This document shows positions 39,875 to 48,469 of a DNA stretch of 64,000 nucleotides, piece after piece. Source of the stretch: Gammaproteobacteria bacterium (GTDB lineage Bacteria; Pseudomonadota; Gammaproteobacteria; Steroidobacterales; Rariloculaceae); the NCBI GenBank assembly GCA_022826245.1, contig JAJDVG010000040.1:1-64000 (forward strand), written 5' to 3'. Made by a program: the position numbers and the translations under genes. The notes beneath the pieces were generated by a model that was not told the origin of the DNA, did no database searches, and saw nothing but the letters and a program-made list of their open reading frames with translations. Each line of letters starts with the position of its first letter. Positions within the stretch are counted from its first letter, which is position 1.

Positions 39875-41746
39875 TCAATTTTCACCGGCCGCACTTGCGC
39901 TGGGGCCCGATGCAACTCCTCGGAAATCGGTTTCACCGGGCTTTCTGGGGTTTGCCTGGAACACGCAGCACGTCAGATCCCGGGCCCAGCAACTCTCGAC
40001 CGGGCATTCCGTATTGCCTTCGTCCTGCAATCGTTGCCAGGCGTGGTGGAGCGCGTCGTCGCGGCTGTGGAAGAAGTGGTGTTCCCCCGCCACGTCGAAA
40101 AAGCCGGTGCGGCGAAGGGCCTCCGTCACGTTTCCCGGTACGCGTGCGAACAATATCGAGATATCGAGACCGGCCAGGGTTTCGGAGAGCGTGCGCAGCA
40201 TGGCCTCGCCCGTGGCGTCGATTTCGTTGATGGCAACGGCATCGACGATGATGAACTTGAGGCCCGGCATCGCCGACACCCGCTCGAGCACCTTGTTTTC
40301 GAAGTAGGTGGTGTTGGCGAAGAACAGCGGCCCCTCGAAGCGCAGCATCTCGATCTTCGGACACTGTCCGGAGTCCGCGCGGCCCGCTTCGCGCAAACCG
40401 CCCTCGGCGTGGCGGGACAGGGAATAGATACGCGGGCTCATGGTGCGGTAGATATAGAGTCCGAGCGACAGCAGCACCCCCGTAACGATGCCGGTTTCAA
40501 GATTGGGTGCAAATGCCAGCGTCAGCACAAAGGTGGTCAGCGCGACGATGCCGTCGTGTTTCTGCGCTTTCCACGCATGAATCATCGGCTTGATCCGCAC
40601 CAGCCCACCCACGGCCATGATGATGATGATGGCCAGCGTCGGTTGCGGCAGGTGATACAGCAGGGGTGTCAGCAGTATCAGTGTCAGTCCGACAGTGGCG
40701 CCGGTGATCACCGCCGAGAAACCGGTGACCGCGCCCGCCTCGGCATTGACCGCTGAGCGGGAAAACGACCCCGCAACGGCATATCCCTGAAAGCAGCTCG
40801 CGGCGATGTTGCCGAGCCCCTGCCCGATCAGTTCCTGGTTGGCGTCGAGGCGCTGGCGCGTCCGCACGGCCAGGGCCTTGGCGACGGAGATCGCCTCCAT
40901 GAATCCGATCAGAGCGATGGTGACGGCAATGCCGGAGAGTTGCGTGATCGTGGAAAAGTCCAGTTGCGGCAATTCGAACGGGGGCAAGCCCCGCGGGATG
41001 CTGCCGACCACCTGGCCGCCAAAATTCTCGAAACCGATGATCCAGGACACGAGGGTCGTGACGATCACGGCGAGCAGTACGTTCGGCAGTTTGGGGTAGT
41101 AGCGTCTGATGGCGACGATCGCCACCAGCGTCAGCAGCGTGATGCTGATCGTCGGCCAGTGCGGCGACTCGACAGCCAGCACGATCGACTGCCAGACGGT
41201 TTCGTAGTGCTGGTCCGTTGGCCCGGGCTCGACGCCGAAAAGGTTTCCGAGTTGCGATGTGGCGATGATGATGGCGGCGGCGTTGGTAAAGCCGAGCACA
41301 ACGGGGTGCGACAGGAAGGCGATCAGGAAGCCCAGGCGAATCATTCCGAGTATCACCTGTACCAGCCCGATGAGCAGTGCCAGGGTGACGGCGTAGCTGA
41401 GATAGGCTTGCGGATTGTCCGCCGCGAGCGGCCCGAGCGCCGAGGCGGTCAACAGCGATACGACCGCGACGGGACCGGTGGCCAGTTGCCGGGAGGAGCC
41501 GAAAATGGAGGCTATGGCGACCGGCAGAAACGAAGCGTACAGGCCGTAGTGCGGCGGCAGGCCGGCCAATTGCGCATAGGCCATGGATTGTGGAACGAGC
41601 ACCAGGGCGACGGTGACGCCGGCAGTGATGTCGGCTCTGCGAACTGCGGGGTGCTTCAGTTCTCCGATCCAGTCCGCAAAAGGCGTGAAATGTGCCAGCA
41701 GACTCCGGGCAAACTGGATCGAGCGATGTAGGGAAGGGCGTTCCAT
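39875..41746 (-). CDS. SulP/SLC26 family anion transporter with STAS domain
   Basis: A 623-residue inner-membrane transporter with about 10-14 hydrophobic segments and a cytoplasmic STAS domain. Signature: ADITAGVTVALVLVPQSMAYAQLAGLPPHYGLYASFLP; STAS around residues 462-570 (FIIVDAVAINEIDATGEAML). Substrate may be sulfate, bicarbonate or a dicarboxylate; sequence alone does not decide. A C-terminal extension has five cysteines (CPVESCWARDLTCCVF within it). It lies on the minus strand between tRNA-Arg and tRNA-His, interrupting what looks like one tRNA series. Confidence 0.93.
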   Translation of the reverse strand: MERPSLHRSIQFARSLLAHFTPFADWIGELKHPAVRRADITAGVTVALVLVPQSMAYAQLAGLPPHYGLYASFLPVAIASIFGSSRQLATGPVAVVSLLTASALGPLAADNPQAYLSYAVTLALLIGLVQVILGMIRLGFLIAFLSHPVVLGFTNAAAIIIATSQLGNLFGVEPGPTDQHYETVWQSIVLAVESPHWPTISITLLTLVAIVAIRRYYPKLPNVLLAVIVTTLVSWIIGFENFGGQVVGSIPRGLPPFELPQLDFSTITQLSGIAVTIALIGFMEAISVAKALAVRTRQRLDANQELIGQGLGNIAASCFQGYAVAGSFSRSAVNAEAGAVTGFSAVITGATVGLTLILLTPLLYHLPQPTLAIIIIMAVGGLVRIKPMIHAWKAQKHDGIVALTTFVLTLAFAPNLETGIVTGVLLSLGLYIYRTMSPRIYSLSRHAEGGLREAGRADSGQCPKIEMLRFEGPLFFANTTYFENKVLERVSAMPGLKFIIVDAVAINEIDATGEAMLRTLSETLAGLDISILFARVPGNVTEALRRTGFFDVAGEHHFFHSRDDALHHAWQRLQDEGNTECPVESCWARDLTCCVFQANPRKPGETDFRGVASGPSASAAGEN

Positions 41747-41903
41747 ACCGCGTTATGACACGGAGGACGTATTCGCCGGTAGATTCATCCTAGCATACGC
41801 CGGGGCGGCGCCCGGTCGGCCGACTACGGGATGCGGCGCGACTGTCATGGCATCCCGAGGCGGGCGCGCCGCAAATTGATTACAATCGCAACCGGACAAC
41901 GAT

Positions 41904-41980
41904 GGTGGGCGTAGCTCAGTTGGTAGAGCCCCGGATTGTGGATCCGGTCGTCGTGGGTTCGAATCCCATCGTCCACCCCA
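41904..41980 (+). tRNA. tRNA-His (anticodon GTG)
   Basis: 77 bases including the extra G at -1 pairing with C73. Acceptor GTGGGCG/CGTCCAC, anticodon stem CCGGA/TCCGG with loop TTGTGGA, T-loop GTTCGAATC, encoded CCA. TACAAT at 41881-41886 is a likely -10 box. Confidence 0.97.
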
Positions 41981-42000
41981 CCTGACAACGTGCAATACAC

Positions 42001-42077
42001 GGGCCGTTAGCTCAATCAGGCAGAGCAGTGGACTCTTAATCCATTGGTTGTAGGTTCGATTCCTACACGGCCCACCA
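42001..42077 (+). tRNA. tRNA-Lys (anticodon CTT)
   Basis: 77 bases; acceptor GGGCCGT/ACGGCCC, anticodon loop CTCTTAA, so CTT reading AAG; T-loop GTTCGATTC; encoded ACCA. Twenty bases after tRNA-His, presumably one transcript. Confidence 0.95.
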
Positions 42078-42090
42078 TCCGAAAGACGGG

Positions 42091-42122
42091 CGCCTGCGTC
42101 ACAGGCGATCGCGCGGCGCGAT
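42091..42122 (+). terminator. Double hairpin after tRNA-Lys
   Basis: CGCCTG/CAGGCG (42091-42107, loop CGTCA) followed by the near-continuous palindrome ATCGCGC-G-GCGCGAT (42108-42122). No T-run, but position 14 bases after the tRNA suggests a terminator or processing structure. Confidence 0.45.
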
Positions 42123-42161
42123 AGTGGAATCGCGAAATCACGGCAGAAGAGGCTGAAGACC

Positions 42162-43514
42162 ATGGTACAGGCTGGCGAGTCACCCGAATCGGTCGGCGGC
42201 GAGCCGACGCTGCGGCGCAGCATCAGCCTGTGGCAAATGACGCTATACGGCGCCGGAGGCATGCTGGGGGCCGGCATCTACGGCCTGATCGGGCAAGTCG
42301 CCGCCGAGATGTGGTCGGCGATCTGGCTGGCTTTTGCGCTGTCGCTGGTCGCCGCGGGACTGACGGGGCTGTCCTATGCCTCGCTTGGCTCCCGTTATCC
42401 GCGGGCGGGCGGCGCGGCCTACATCACGCAGCGCGCCTACCGCCGCAGTCTGCTGACCCACATGGTCGGCCTGACCGTGGCCTGCTCGGGCCTGACCTCG
42501 ATTGCCGCCGGCGCCCGCGTGGTGGGCGAGAATCTGCAGGCCCTGGCCGTTCTCGAAGGCCTGCCCACCGGGACGTTGGCGTTCATCTATGTAGCCATCG
42601 TGGGCGCGATCGTCTATCGCGGCATCCGCGAATCGATGTGGGCCAATGTCGCCCTGACACTGATGGAAGCGGGAGGCTTGCTGCTGGTAATCGCGGTGAG
42701 CCTGCGTTTCTGGGGCTCGGCGAACCTGATGGAGTTTCCGGTCGGCCCTGAAACCGAAGCAGGGCTTCCGCTGGTGTTCCTGGCGCAGGGTATCGTGCTC
42801 ACCTTCTACGCCTTCATCGGTTTCGAGGACTCGCTCAACGTCGCCGAGGAGTTGAAGAACCCGCGCCGCAACCTGCCGCTCGGCCTGATTATGGCGCTGC
42901 TGCTGACCGTCGTCATTTACATGAGCGTGGCGGTCAGCGCCGTCTCGGTCGTGCCCTGGCAGGAGCTGGCCGAGGCCAACGCGCCGCTCGCCGAAGTCGT
43001 GGCGCGCGCCGCACCCTGGTTCCCGGCGTGGGTGTTCATCGTGATTACCGTGTTCGCGGTCGCCAACACCGGTCTGATCAACTACGTGACCACGTCGCGT
43101 CTGCTCTACGGCATGGCGCGCGACGGGCACCTTCCGCCCGTACTCTCGAGAGTTCATCCGGTGCGGCGCACGCCGCACCTCGCGATCGGGCTGATCTTCC
43201 TGCTGATCGTGATTCTGATTCTTTCGGGCGACATCTCGGAACTGGCCTCGGCGACCGTATTGCTGCTGCTGTTGGTGTTTTTGATGGTGAACAGCGCACT
43301 GGTCGTCCTGAAGCTGCGGCCCGACGAACCCCCGGGCGGTTTCGAACTGCCGATCGCGGTGCCTGCGCTCGGCGCGGCCGTCTGCGTCGTGATGTTCGCA
43401 ACCCGCGTCGGCGCCGGGGACTGGCGCGCCCCGGTGATTGCCGGCGTACTGTTGCTCGGGGTGGCCGCGCTTTACTTCGTGCTCAGGCTCCGACGCGCAG
43501 CGGATGAGGGATAG
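42162..43514 (+). CDS. APC-superfamily amino acid permease
   Basis: A 450-residue inner-membrane permease with about twelve hydrophobic segments. The first-helix motif MTLYGAGGMLGAGIYGLIGQVA and the FYAFIGFEDSLNVAEELKNPRRNLP segment after helix 6 are typical of amino acid/polyamine/organocation transporters. Substrate not determinable. First gene of the accessory block after tRNA-Lys, 85 bases downstream. Confidence 0.9.
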   Translation: MVQAGESPESVGGEPTLRRSISLWQMTLYGAGGMLGAGIYGLIGQVAAEMWSAIWLAFALSLVAAGLTGLSYASLGSRYPRAGGAAYITQRAYRRSLLTHMVGLTVACSGLTSIAAGARVVGENLQALAVLEGLPTGTLAFIYVAIVGAIVYRGIRESMWANVALTLMEAGGLLLVIAVSLRFWGSANLMEFPVGPETEAGLPLVFLAQGIVLTFYAFIGFEDSLNVAEELKNPRRNLPLGLIMALLLTVVIYMSVAVSAVSVVPWQELAEANAPLAEVVARAAPWFPAWVFIVITVFAVANTGLINYVTTSRLLYGMARDGHLPPVLSRVHPVRRTPHLAIGLIFLLIVILILSGDISELASATVLLLLLVFLMVNSALVVLKLRPDEPPGGFELPIAVPALGAAVCVVMFATRVGAGDWRAPVIAGVLLLGVAALYFVLRLRRAADEG

Positions 43515-43606
43515 CATCCGGCTCGGGGCCGGCGTTCGGCCGGAGTCGTGGCTTCCTTGCCGGAAACAAGGGCGGGGTCGTTGAAGATCGTTGCCGGCAC
43601 GCAGGT

Positions 43607-44185
43607 TCATCCGCCGGCCGGTCGGTCCGGCGGCGCCTGTCCGGTTCTGCGCAGGAACGCCTTGATGTGCGATGTCTCGAACTCCTGATAGTAGGCCGTG
43701 ATCATGAAGACCGGTTCGAAGTGCTGCCGATGGGCTGCGATGAAGCCCTCGAGGGATTCCTGGACGGTCTCGAGCACCGCTTGATGCGCCGGCACGCTCC
43801 AGTGCCCGGGCTGCTCCATGATGACGCGGCACGAGACTGCGCGGCATTCGACAAAGAGGTCGGAGTACTCGGGTCCGGCGCGTTCGACGTGCGCCTCGAT
43901 CTGCGGCTGCATCGATCGGGCCCACTCCGGGTCGCGCGGCTCCTCCGCGAACAGCAGGTCGGCGCGCAGGCGGTCGTGAACCATGACCGAGAACTCGGCG
44001 TTGACGACCTCCTCGAACTGTGACGCGTCGAGGCCGCTGGCGCCGGTGCCTGCGAATCGGATCAGCAGATGCCCGTCATCGTCACTGAAGACGAAGTTCC
44101 GGTCTGACTGGGTTTGGCCGTATTGCGGCCACATCAGCAGGACCCATCCCAGCGCGATGACGGCGGAGGAAACGGTGGCTCGCAT
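43607..44185 (-). CDS. Exported protein of unknown function
   Basis: A 192-residue protein with an N-terminal hydrophobic segment (AVIALGWVLLMWPQYGQTQ) likely to be a signal peptide or anchor. The only two cysteines are close together in FVECRAVSCRVIME, which could form a disulfide. C-terminal half is helical with acidic and aromatic residues. I do not recognise a named family. It is divergent from the DUF6152-type gene, with 214 bases between. Confidence 0.6.
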   Translation of the reverse strand: MRATVSSAVIALGWVLLMWPQYGQTQSDRNFVFSDDDGHLLIRFAGTGASGLDASQFEEVVNAEFSVMVHDRLRADLLFAEEPRDPEWARSMQPQIEAHVERAGPEYSDLFVECRAVSCRVIMEQPGHWSVPAHQAVLETVQESLEGFIAAHRQHFEPVFMITAYYQEFETSHIKAFLRRTGQAPPDRPAGG

Positions 44186-44399
44186 GACCGATTGCCGGCC
44201 CCGATAGCTTCGATGCCGGCAATTCTGCCTGTCTGCGGTCCCGCATTGTCAAGTGATCTGTGGCCGTGGCATATCGGTCCCGAACCGATTGTGATGAAAT
44301 GGGGGGTGGTGTTAGTCTGATACGACGAAAAAATTGTCTGAACATCAGGCAGAACGGGCTTACGGTTGTCGATCACTGACTCCTTTGGAGGCAAATGAA

Positions 44400-44792
44400 A
44401 TGCTAAAGCGGACTTTGGGAACAATCATTTTTTCCGGGTGGTTTCTGGCCAGCGGCGCATTGTTGGCGCATCACTCCCTGTCAGCGGTTTACGACATCCG
44501 CGGCCAGGGGGAAGTGACGGGCGTCGTCAAGAAGGTCGAGTTCGTCAACCCTCACGGGGTGATGACGATCGAGGTGCCGAATGACGACGGCGAATCGACC
44601 GAATGGGAATTGACGACGGGTTCGGCCAACACGCTGTCGAGCCTCGGCTTCGGCGGCGACGGCCCGAACAACGTCATCGCCGGCGATGTCGTCACCATCA
44701 CGTTCTACCCGGCCCGCAACGGCACGCCCCTGGGCTTCATCCGGTCGATCACACTGGCGGACGAGCGCACGATCGAGTTCGAGATCGAATAG
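44400..44792 (+). CDS. DUF6152-type exported protein (copy 1)
   Basis: A 130-residue secreted protein: signal peptide (IIFSGWFLASGALLAHH), mature start HHSLSAVYDIRGQGEVTGVV, then VEFVNPHGVMTIEV, and a small beta-rich body ending with ITLADERTIEFEIE. The AHHS...D and NPH motifs match the family I know as DUF6152; function undescribed. GGAG ten bases before ATG 44400. Followed after 34 bases by the larger exported protein; the same partnership recurs at 48.9-50.4 kb. Confidence 0.75.
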   Translation: MLKRTLGTIIFSGWFLASGALLAHHSLSAVYDIRGQGEVTGVVKKVEFVNPHGVMTIEVPNDDGESTEWELTTGSANTLSSLGFGGDGPNNVIAGDVVTITFYPARNGTPLGFIRSITLADERTIEFEIE

Positions 44793-44826
44793 GGCCTGAT
44801 TCCAACAATTCACGGGGGAAACGATC

Positions 44827-46605
44827 ATGTTCCTTGACAATGGAATCGTCAGGAAAGCGGGCGCCGTTGCGGTGGCGCTTGCCATCGGTTTGTCGTTCTC
44901 GGCGCGCGCCCAGTTTGGCCAGCCGCCGCAGCTATACACGCCGGAGCCCGACGCCCGAGACCTGAAGTCGGTGCTGTTCAACTGGACCTGGTACATGGGC
45001 ATGTTGCGCGGCATCGAGGAGCACGAGCTCATCATCTCGCTCGAATATCGGGGCGAAGGCACCATCCAGGTTGACGGCCAGGCCTGCGCGATCGCGCCGT
45101 ACGAGGACGCGGCGCGGCGGGGCGAGCTCGGCACGTCGGGATACCGCATCAGCGCCAGCTACCAGACGCCCGGCTACCGCACGCACATCGACTGCACTCT
45201 GCCGAATGGTCAGACGTATGCCAATATCGAGGTCGTCAGCGGCGAATACGCCTGGGACGAAGATATCCCGGGCGCCGGCCTCGTGCCGGGCGAAGGTACG
45301 GCCACGCCGAACGCCGATGCCCTCGAAGAGCGTTTGATTCGTCTTTGGGCCAGCCCGTTCGGCGCGCCCAAGGCCGCTTTGGCGGGCGCCGGAATCCCCT
45401 TGAGGAGAGTCTGGCGCGATCCCGGCGGGTTGCTCGAGGACGGTCCCGCGATGATCGGCGAAACGTCGCTGAGCTGGGACGGCGAGACGCCCGTCATCTC
45501 GTTCCCGATTCCCGGCGTCGACGGCGCCACGGGCGTTGCGCGGCTCGACGATCGCTTCATGGCCGAATCCGTGGTCGTGACCCACGGCCGGGATACTTAC
45601 GAGTTCGCCTACACCGACTACGACGACTACAACAATCCGCTGCACAAGATCGAGGTCTACCTGCCCGGCAGAATGACGGAGACCAAAAACGGCGAGGTCC
45701 AGCGCGATCTGGACACGATCGTGACGGAAACGGGCAGCGTCTACGTCGTCATACCCGTGCCGTCGAGCGTTGGCCCGGCCACCGAGGCGGTGGCGATGTA
45801 CGGGACCGACCAGCAGGCGCCGGTGCTCGACTCCACTGCGCCGACGCCGAGGCTCGCCGACGGCAGGCCCGACCTGACCGGGAGCTGGAGCAATCCCGGC
45901 AAGTTCTTCATCTGGCGCTACGGCAGCCGCCGCTGCGGGCCGACCCAGCTCGAAGGCTGCAGCACGCAGTGGAATCAGACGGTAGATTTCGTGTTCGAAG
46001 CCGCTTCGCGATTCGGGCCGAATCGCCCGATCTACCGGCCCGAGCAATGGGACGAGGTCATTTATATGGATATGTGGACCAACCTCTACGATCCGATCAT
46101 GACCTGCCAGCCGATGGGGATTCCGCGCCAGGGCGCACCCGGGCGTATCTTTCATACCGAACGCGACATCACCCTGCTCTATGGACGCGGCGGCGATGGC
46201 GGCGGCGGTTATCCGGACTTCCGCGTGATCGCGACCGACGGCCGCGAGGTGGACGAAAGGCAGGTCAGACAGACCAAGTACACCGGGCATTCCTCCGGCC
46301 ACTGGGACGGCGACACGCTCGTGATCGAGTCGATCGGCTTTACGCCGCTGACCTGGCTCGCGCGCGGCGGCTTCTTTCACTCCGAGGACATGAAGGTCAC
46401 CGAACGCTTCACGCGGCAGGGCGATCAGATGCTCTACGAGGTGACTGTCGAGGATCCCCAGGTGCTGCTCCATCCCTGGGTCCAGAACCCGATGCTCATG
46501 ACCACCGGCCAGGGCGGCCGCAACAGCAACGGCCTGGTCGGCGTCGAGCGCGGCAACTGCCAGCAGATCGTACTCGACGACATCGAGACGCAGTACCGTC
46601 ACTAG
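44827..46605 (+). CDS. Large exported protein with GHWDGDTLV-type C-terminal domain
   Basis: A 592-residue protein with a signal peptide (VAVALAIGLSFSARAQ). N-terminal 330 residues have no family I recognise. From about 335 comes a domain starting PDLTGSWSNPGK, then MTCQPMGIPRQGAPGRI, TGHSSGHWDGDTLVIESIG, MKVTERFTRQGDQMLYEVTVEDP and a final Cys (GNCQQIV). This C-terminal domain recurs in the protein at 49372-50433 and, to my knowledge, in many secreted proteins of acidobacteria and marine proteobacteria without assigned function. Beta-rich, no metal-binding pattern obvious. Probably co-transcribed with the upstream DUF6152-type gene. Confidence 0.65.
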   Translation: MFLDNGIVRKAGAVAVALAIGLSFSARAQFGQPPQLYTPEPDARDLKSVLFNWTWYMGMLRGIEEHELIISLEYRGEGTIQVDGQACAIAPYEDAARRGELGTSGYRISASYQTPGYRTHIDCTLPNGQTYANIEVVSGEYAWDEDIPGAGLVPGEGTATPNADALEERLIRLWASPFGAPKAALAGAGIPLRRVWRDPGGLLEDGPAMIGETSLSWDGETPVISFPIPGVDGATGVARLDDRFMAESVVVTHGRDTYEFAYTDYDDYNNPLHKIEVYLPGRMTETKNGEVQRDLDTIVTETGSVYVVIPVPSSVGPATEAVAMYGTDQQAPVLDSTAPTPRLADGRPDLTGSWSNPGKFFIWRYGSRRCGPTQLEGCSTQWNQTVDFVFEAASRFGPNRPIYRPEQWDEVIYMDMWTNLYDPIMTCQPMGIPRQGAPGRIFHTERDITLLYGRGGDGGGGYPDFRVIATDGREVDERQVRQTKYTGHSSGHWDGDTLVIESIGFTPLTWLARGGFFHSEDMKVTERFTRQGDQMLYEVTVEDPQVLLHPWVQNPMLMTTGQGGRNSNGLVGVERGNCQQIVLDDIETQYRH

Positions 46606-46984
46606 AATCCGCGCGGTCTGCGGGCGCCGGGCGTTGACGAGACGGCCGGCGCCCGCCTCGTCTCGCGACGCGAATATCGGACTTGCGAATCCGATACCGA
46701 TTCCAGCCATCCCCGAACGCCCCACGGGCGGGGCTTCGAATCCGGTTCAGGCTGCGGTGGTCACGACCTTCCTGCCGCCCGACCGGAGCATGGCAAAGAC
46801 AACGCCCTTTTCCATGCGCTGCGCCTGGGTCTATCCGCTCCGGCACGGTTTCCGCGACAGGCAGGCACAAGTCCCGCTTCCGCCGATTCCGGTCGAGTCG
46901 ACCGGATTTCGGTGGTTGGTGGGCAGCGTGCGGTCGCGCGCGCTAGTATTGGCATATCATATGTATATCTAGTAGGCACTTCAT
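46606..46984. other. Gene-free stretch before vapBC
   Basis: 379 bases. ORFs here are short and look random. The last 45 bases are AT-rich and hold the toxin-antitoxin promoter and direct repeats described separately. Nothing else recognised. Confidence 0.5.
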
Positions 46985-46987
46985 ATG
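46943..46987 (+). promoter_or_regulatory. Direct repeats overlapping the vapB start (candidate operator)
   Basis: CTAGTATTGGCATATCATATG (46943-46963) and CTAGTAGGCACTTCATATG (46969-46987) are imperfect direct copies, 26 bases apart; the second contains the vapB ATG. Antitoxins of this type normally repress their own promoter at repeated sites. Confidence 0.5.
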
Positions 46988-47239
46988 GCTACCAGGACAA
47001 CTCTCTTGTTGGATGACGAAGTGCGCACGGCGGCCAGGGAACTGGCTCTCCGATACGGCTGTTCGGTGTCCGAAGCCATTCGCCGCGCCGTGCTGCGCCA
47101 CCGCGACGCGACACTCGGCATTTCTCCGGGGCGGCGCAGAGCGAGGATGCGGGTCCTTGAGGAGTTGTTCGATCTGTTCGAGGGTCACGATGCCGAAGAG
47201 GAAATCCGTCGGCTCAAGGAACAGGATGAGGACTTCTGA
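46985..47239 (+). CDS. vapB: VapB-type antitoxin
   Basis: An 84-residue ribbon-helix-helix-like protein: TTLLLDDEVRTAARELALRYGCSVSEAIRRAVLRHR at the N-terminus (DNA-binding) and an acidic, probably disordered toxin-binding tail (EEEIRRLKEQDEDF). Its stop codon is directly followed by the vapC ATG. Known role: neutralise the PIN toxin and autoregulate. Confidence 0.87.
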   Translation: MATRTTLLLDDEVRTAARELALRYGCSVSEAIRRAVLRHRDATLGISPGRRRARMRVLEELFDLFEGHDAEEEIRRLKEQDEDF

Positions 47240-47635
47240 ATGCCGATACATCTGGATACCGATTTTCTGGTATACGCGTTGTCGGTAGCCGGGCCAGAGA
47301 GGCGGAAGCTGATAGAGATTTCGAATTCGGGCCAGTTGATCGAGATGAGCGCGATCGCGTGGTACGAATTCATGCGAGGGCCTCGTACTCCCCAGCAGAT
47401 GGGCCGAGCGCGAGCATTTTTTCAGCAGGACGGCATCATTCCTTTCTCGGAGTCCATCGCGGCGGAGGCAGCGGAGATGTTCCGACAGCTTGGGTCGCCT
47501 CGCCGGCGGGCTGCCGATGTGGCGATCGGCGTCACGGCCGCCGCCCGTGGAGCGACTCTACTCACCCGCAACGTCAGGGATTTCGCGGGAATCGCAGGGC
47601 TCGACGTCGCGGATCCGGAGGGGCGCTTGCGTTGA
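47240..47635 (+). CDS. vapC: VapC-type PIN-domain ribonuclease toxin
   Basis: A 131-residue PIN-domain protein. Acidic catalytic residues are visible: Asp in HLDTDFLVYALS, Glu in AIAWYEFMRG, Asp in RAADVAIGVTAAARG and Asp in LTRNVRDFAGI. Length is standard. Translationally adjacent to its antitoxin. Family members cut initiator tRNA or rRNA; the target here is unknown. Confidence 0.9.
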   Translation: MPIHLDTDFLVYALSVAGPERRKLIEISNSGQLIEMSAIAWYEFMRGPRTPQQMGRARAFFQQDGIIPFSESIAAEAAEMFRQLGSPRRRAADVAIGVTAAARGATLLTRNVRDFAGIAGLDVADPEGRLR

Positions 47636-47682
47636 AGCGCCGACTCCCACTCAGACGCGCGTTCGACGCACTGCAGGAACCG

Positions 47683-48063
47683 TCAGATACTCAGATGCAG
47701 CCGCATCGCCGCGTCGATCTCGTTCATGGTCCTTCGCGGCACGCGGCCCAAGCGATTCTTCAAGCGCTCAACGGCAATGGCGCGGATTTGTTCCGCCTGT
47801 GCTTTGGAGTCTTGCCGCAGACCGCACGGTCGGGCCGCGAGCCTGACCTGGAAGGGATACACGCGTCGAACGTTGCCGGTGACCGGCACAATCGTGACCA
47901 CGCCCCGCCTTATCGCCCAAGCGCTCTCGTTGGCCGCGTTATTGCTGACGACCACCGCCGGCCGCTCGAAAGCGGCCTCGGCGCCAATCGGGTGAGCCAA
48001 ATCGACCATCCATATGTCGCCCCGCCGAGGGCCACCGGGGAGTTCACTCCACGATGCCGTCAT
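47683..48063 (-). CDS. MazF/PemK-type endoribonuclease toxin
   Basis: A 126-residue toxin: PRRGDIWMVDLAHPIGAEAAFERPAVVVSNNAAN (MazF-fold start), VTIVPVTGNVRRVYPFQVRL, QAEQIRAIAVERLKNRLGRV. These are standard MazF segments. Start at ATG 48063, inside the end of the antitoxin gene (20-base overlap); the track's longer ORF is read-through from the antitoxin region. Known family role: sequence-specific mRNA cleavage. Confidence 0.87.
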   Translation of the reverse strand: MTASWSELPGGPRRGDIWMVDLAHPIGAEAAFERPAVVVSNNAANESAWAIRRGVVTIVPVTGNVRRVYPFQVRLAARPCGLRQDSKAQAEQIRAIAVERLKNRLGRVPRRTMNEIDAAMRLHLSI

Positions 48064-48262
48064 CTGCTGTCGCGTCCCAGTTCCTGGCGTCTTCTTCGGT
48101 CCATTCGGTCCAGGCCGACGCGTAGTCGTCGGCAAGTTGCGATGTGCGCAGTAGACGAAGCGCAGCCTGTATGACGCCTGATCGCGACTTAATGCCTTGC
48201 GAGCGCGCATAGGCGTCCACGAATCCGACTTCCTCGGACGGGAGGCTGATGCTGAGTTTCAT
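48044..48262 (-). CDS. Ribbon-helix-helix antitoxin paired with MazF-like toxin
   Basis: A 72-residue protein from ATG 48262: MKLSISLPSEEVGFVDAYARSQGIKSRSGVIQAALRLL is a CopG/ParD-like ribbon-helix-helix, and the tail (WTEWTEEDARNWDATADDG) is acidic as in toxin-binding regions. The track starts 16 codons earlier at 48310; MKLSISLP is the natural beginning. Overlaps the toxin gene, so coupled. Confidence 0.85.
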   Translation of the reverse strand: MKLSISLPSEEVGFVDAYARSQGIKSRSGVIQAALRLLRTSQLADDYASAWTEWTEEDARNWDATADDGIVE

Positions 48263-48294
48263 AAGCGGGTGGTCGACGGTCTTAATTTGAATGC

Positions 48295-48307
48295 TACTAG
48301 GGTAGTA
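48295..48307. promoter_or_regulatory. Palindrome upstream of the RHH antitoxin
   Basis: TACTA-GGG-TAGTA forms a perfect 5-bp inverted repeat 33 bases before the antitoxin start in an AT-richer patch (CTTAATTTGAATGCTACTAG). Suitable for binding of the RHH dimer. Confidence 0.35.
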
Positions 48308-48469
48308 CATTTCCGGCTTTACGCCAACCGGCTCCGGGGCATTGTCGGCGCCCCCGTTGCTCCTTGCTGTTGCGTCAACCTGAATTAGAGGGGGGCCACG
48401 CTACCTGGAGTCAGCGCTGCCAATATATTGCATGGGACAATGGAGCGCCTTTGCAAACGGAATCTACGG

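Noticed and set aside
41753-42277. 174-residue minus-strand ORF with WDSNPRRPDPQSGALPTELR
   Set aside because: Antisense translation of tRNA-His and tRNA-Lys; commonly mis-annotated.
42243-43925. 560-residue minus-strand ORF opposite the APC permease
   Set aside because: Its His/Gln/Arg-rich sequence is the usual antisense of hydrophobic helices.
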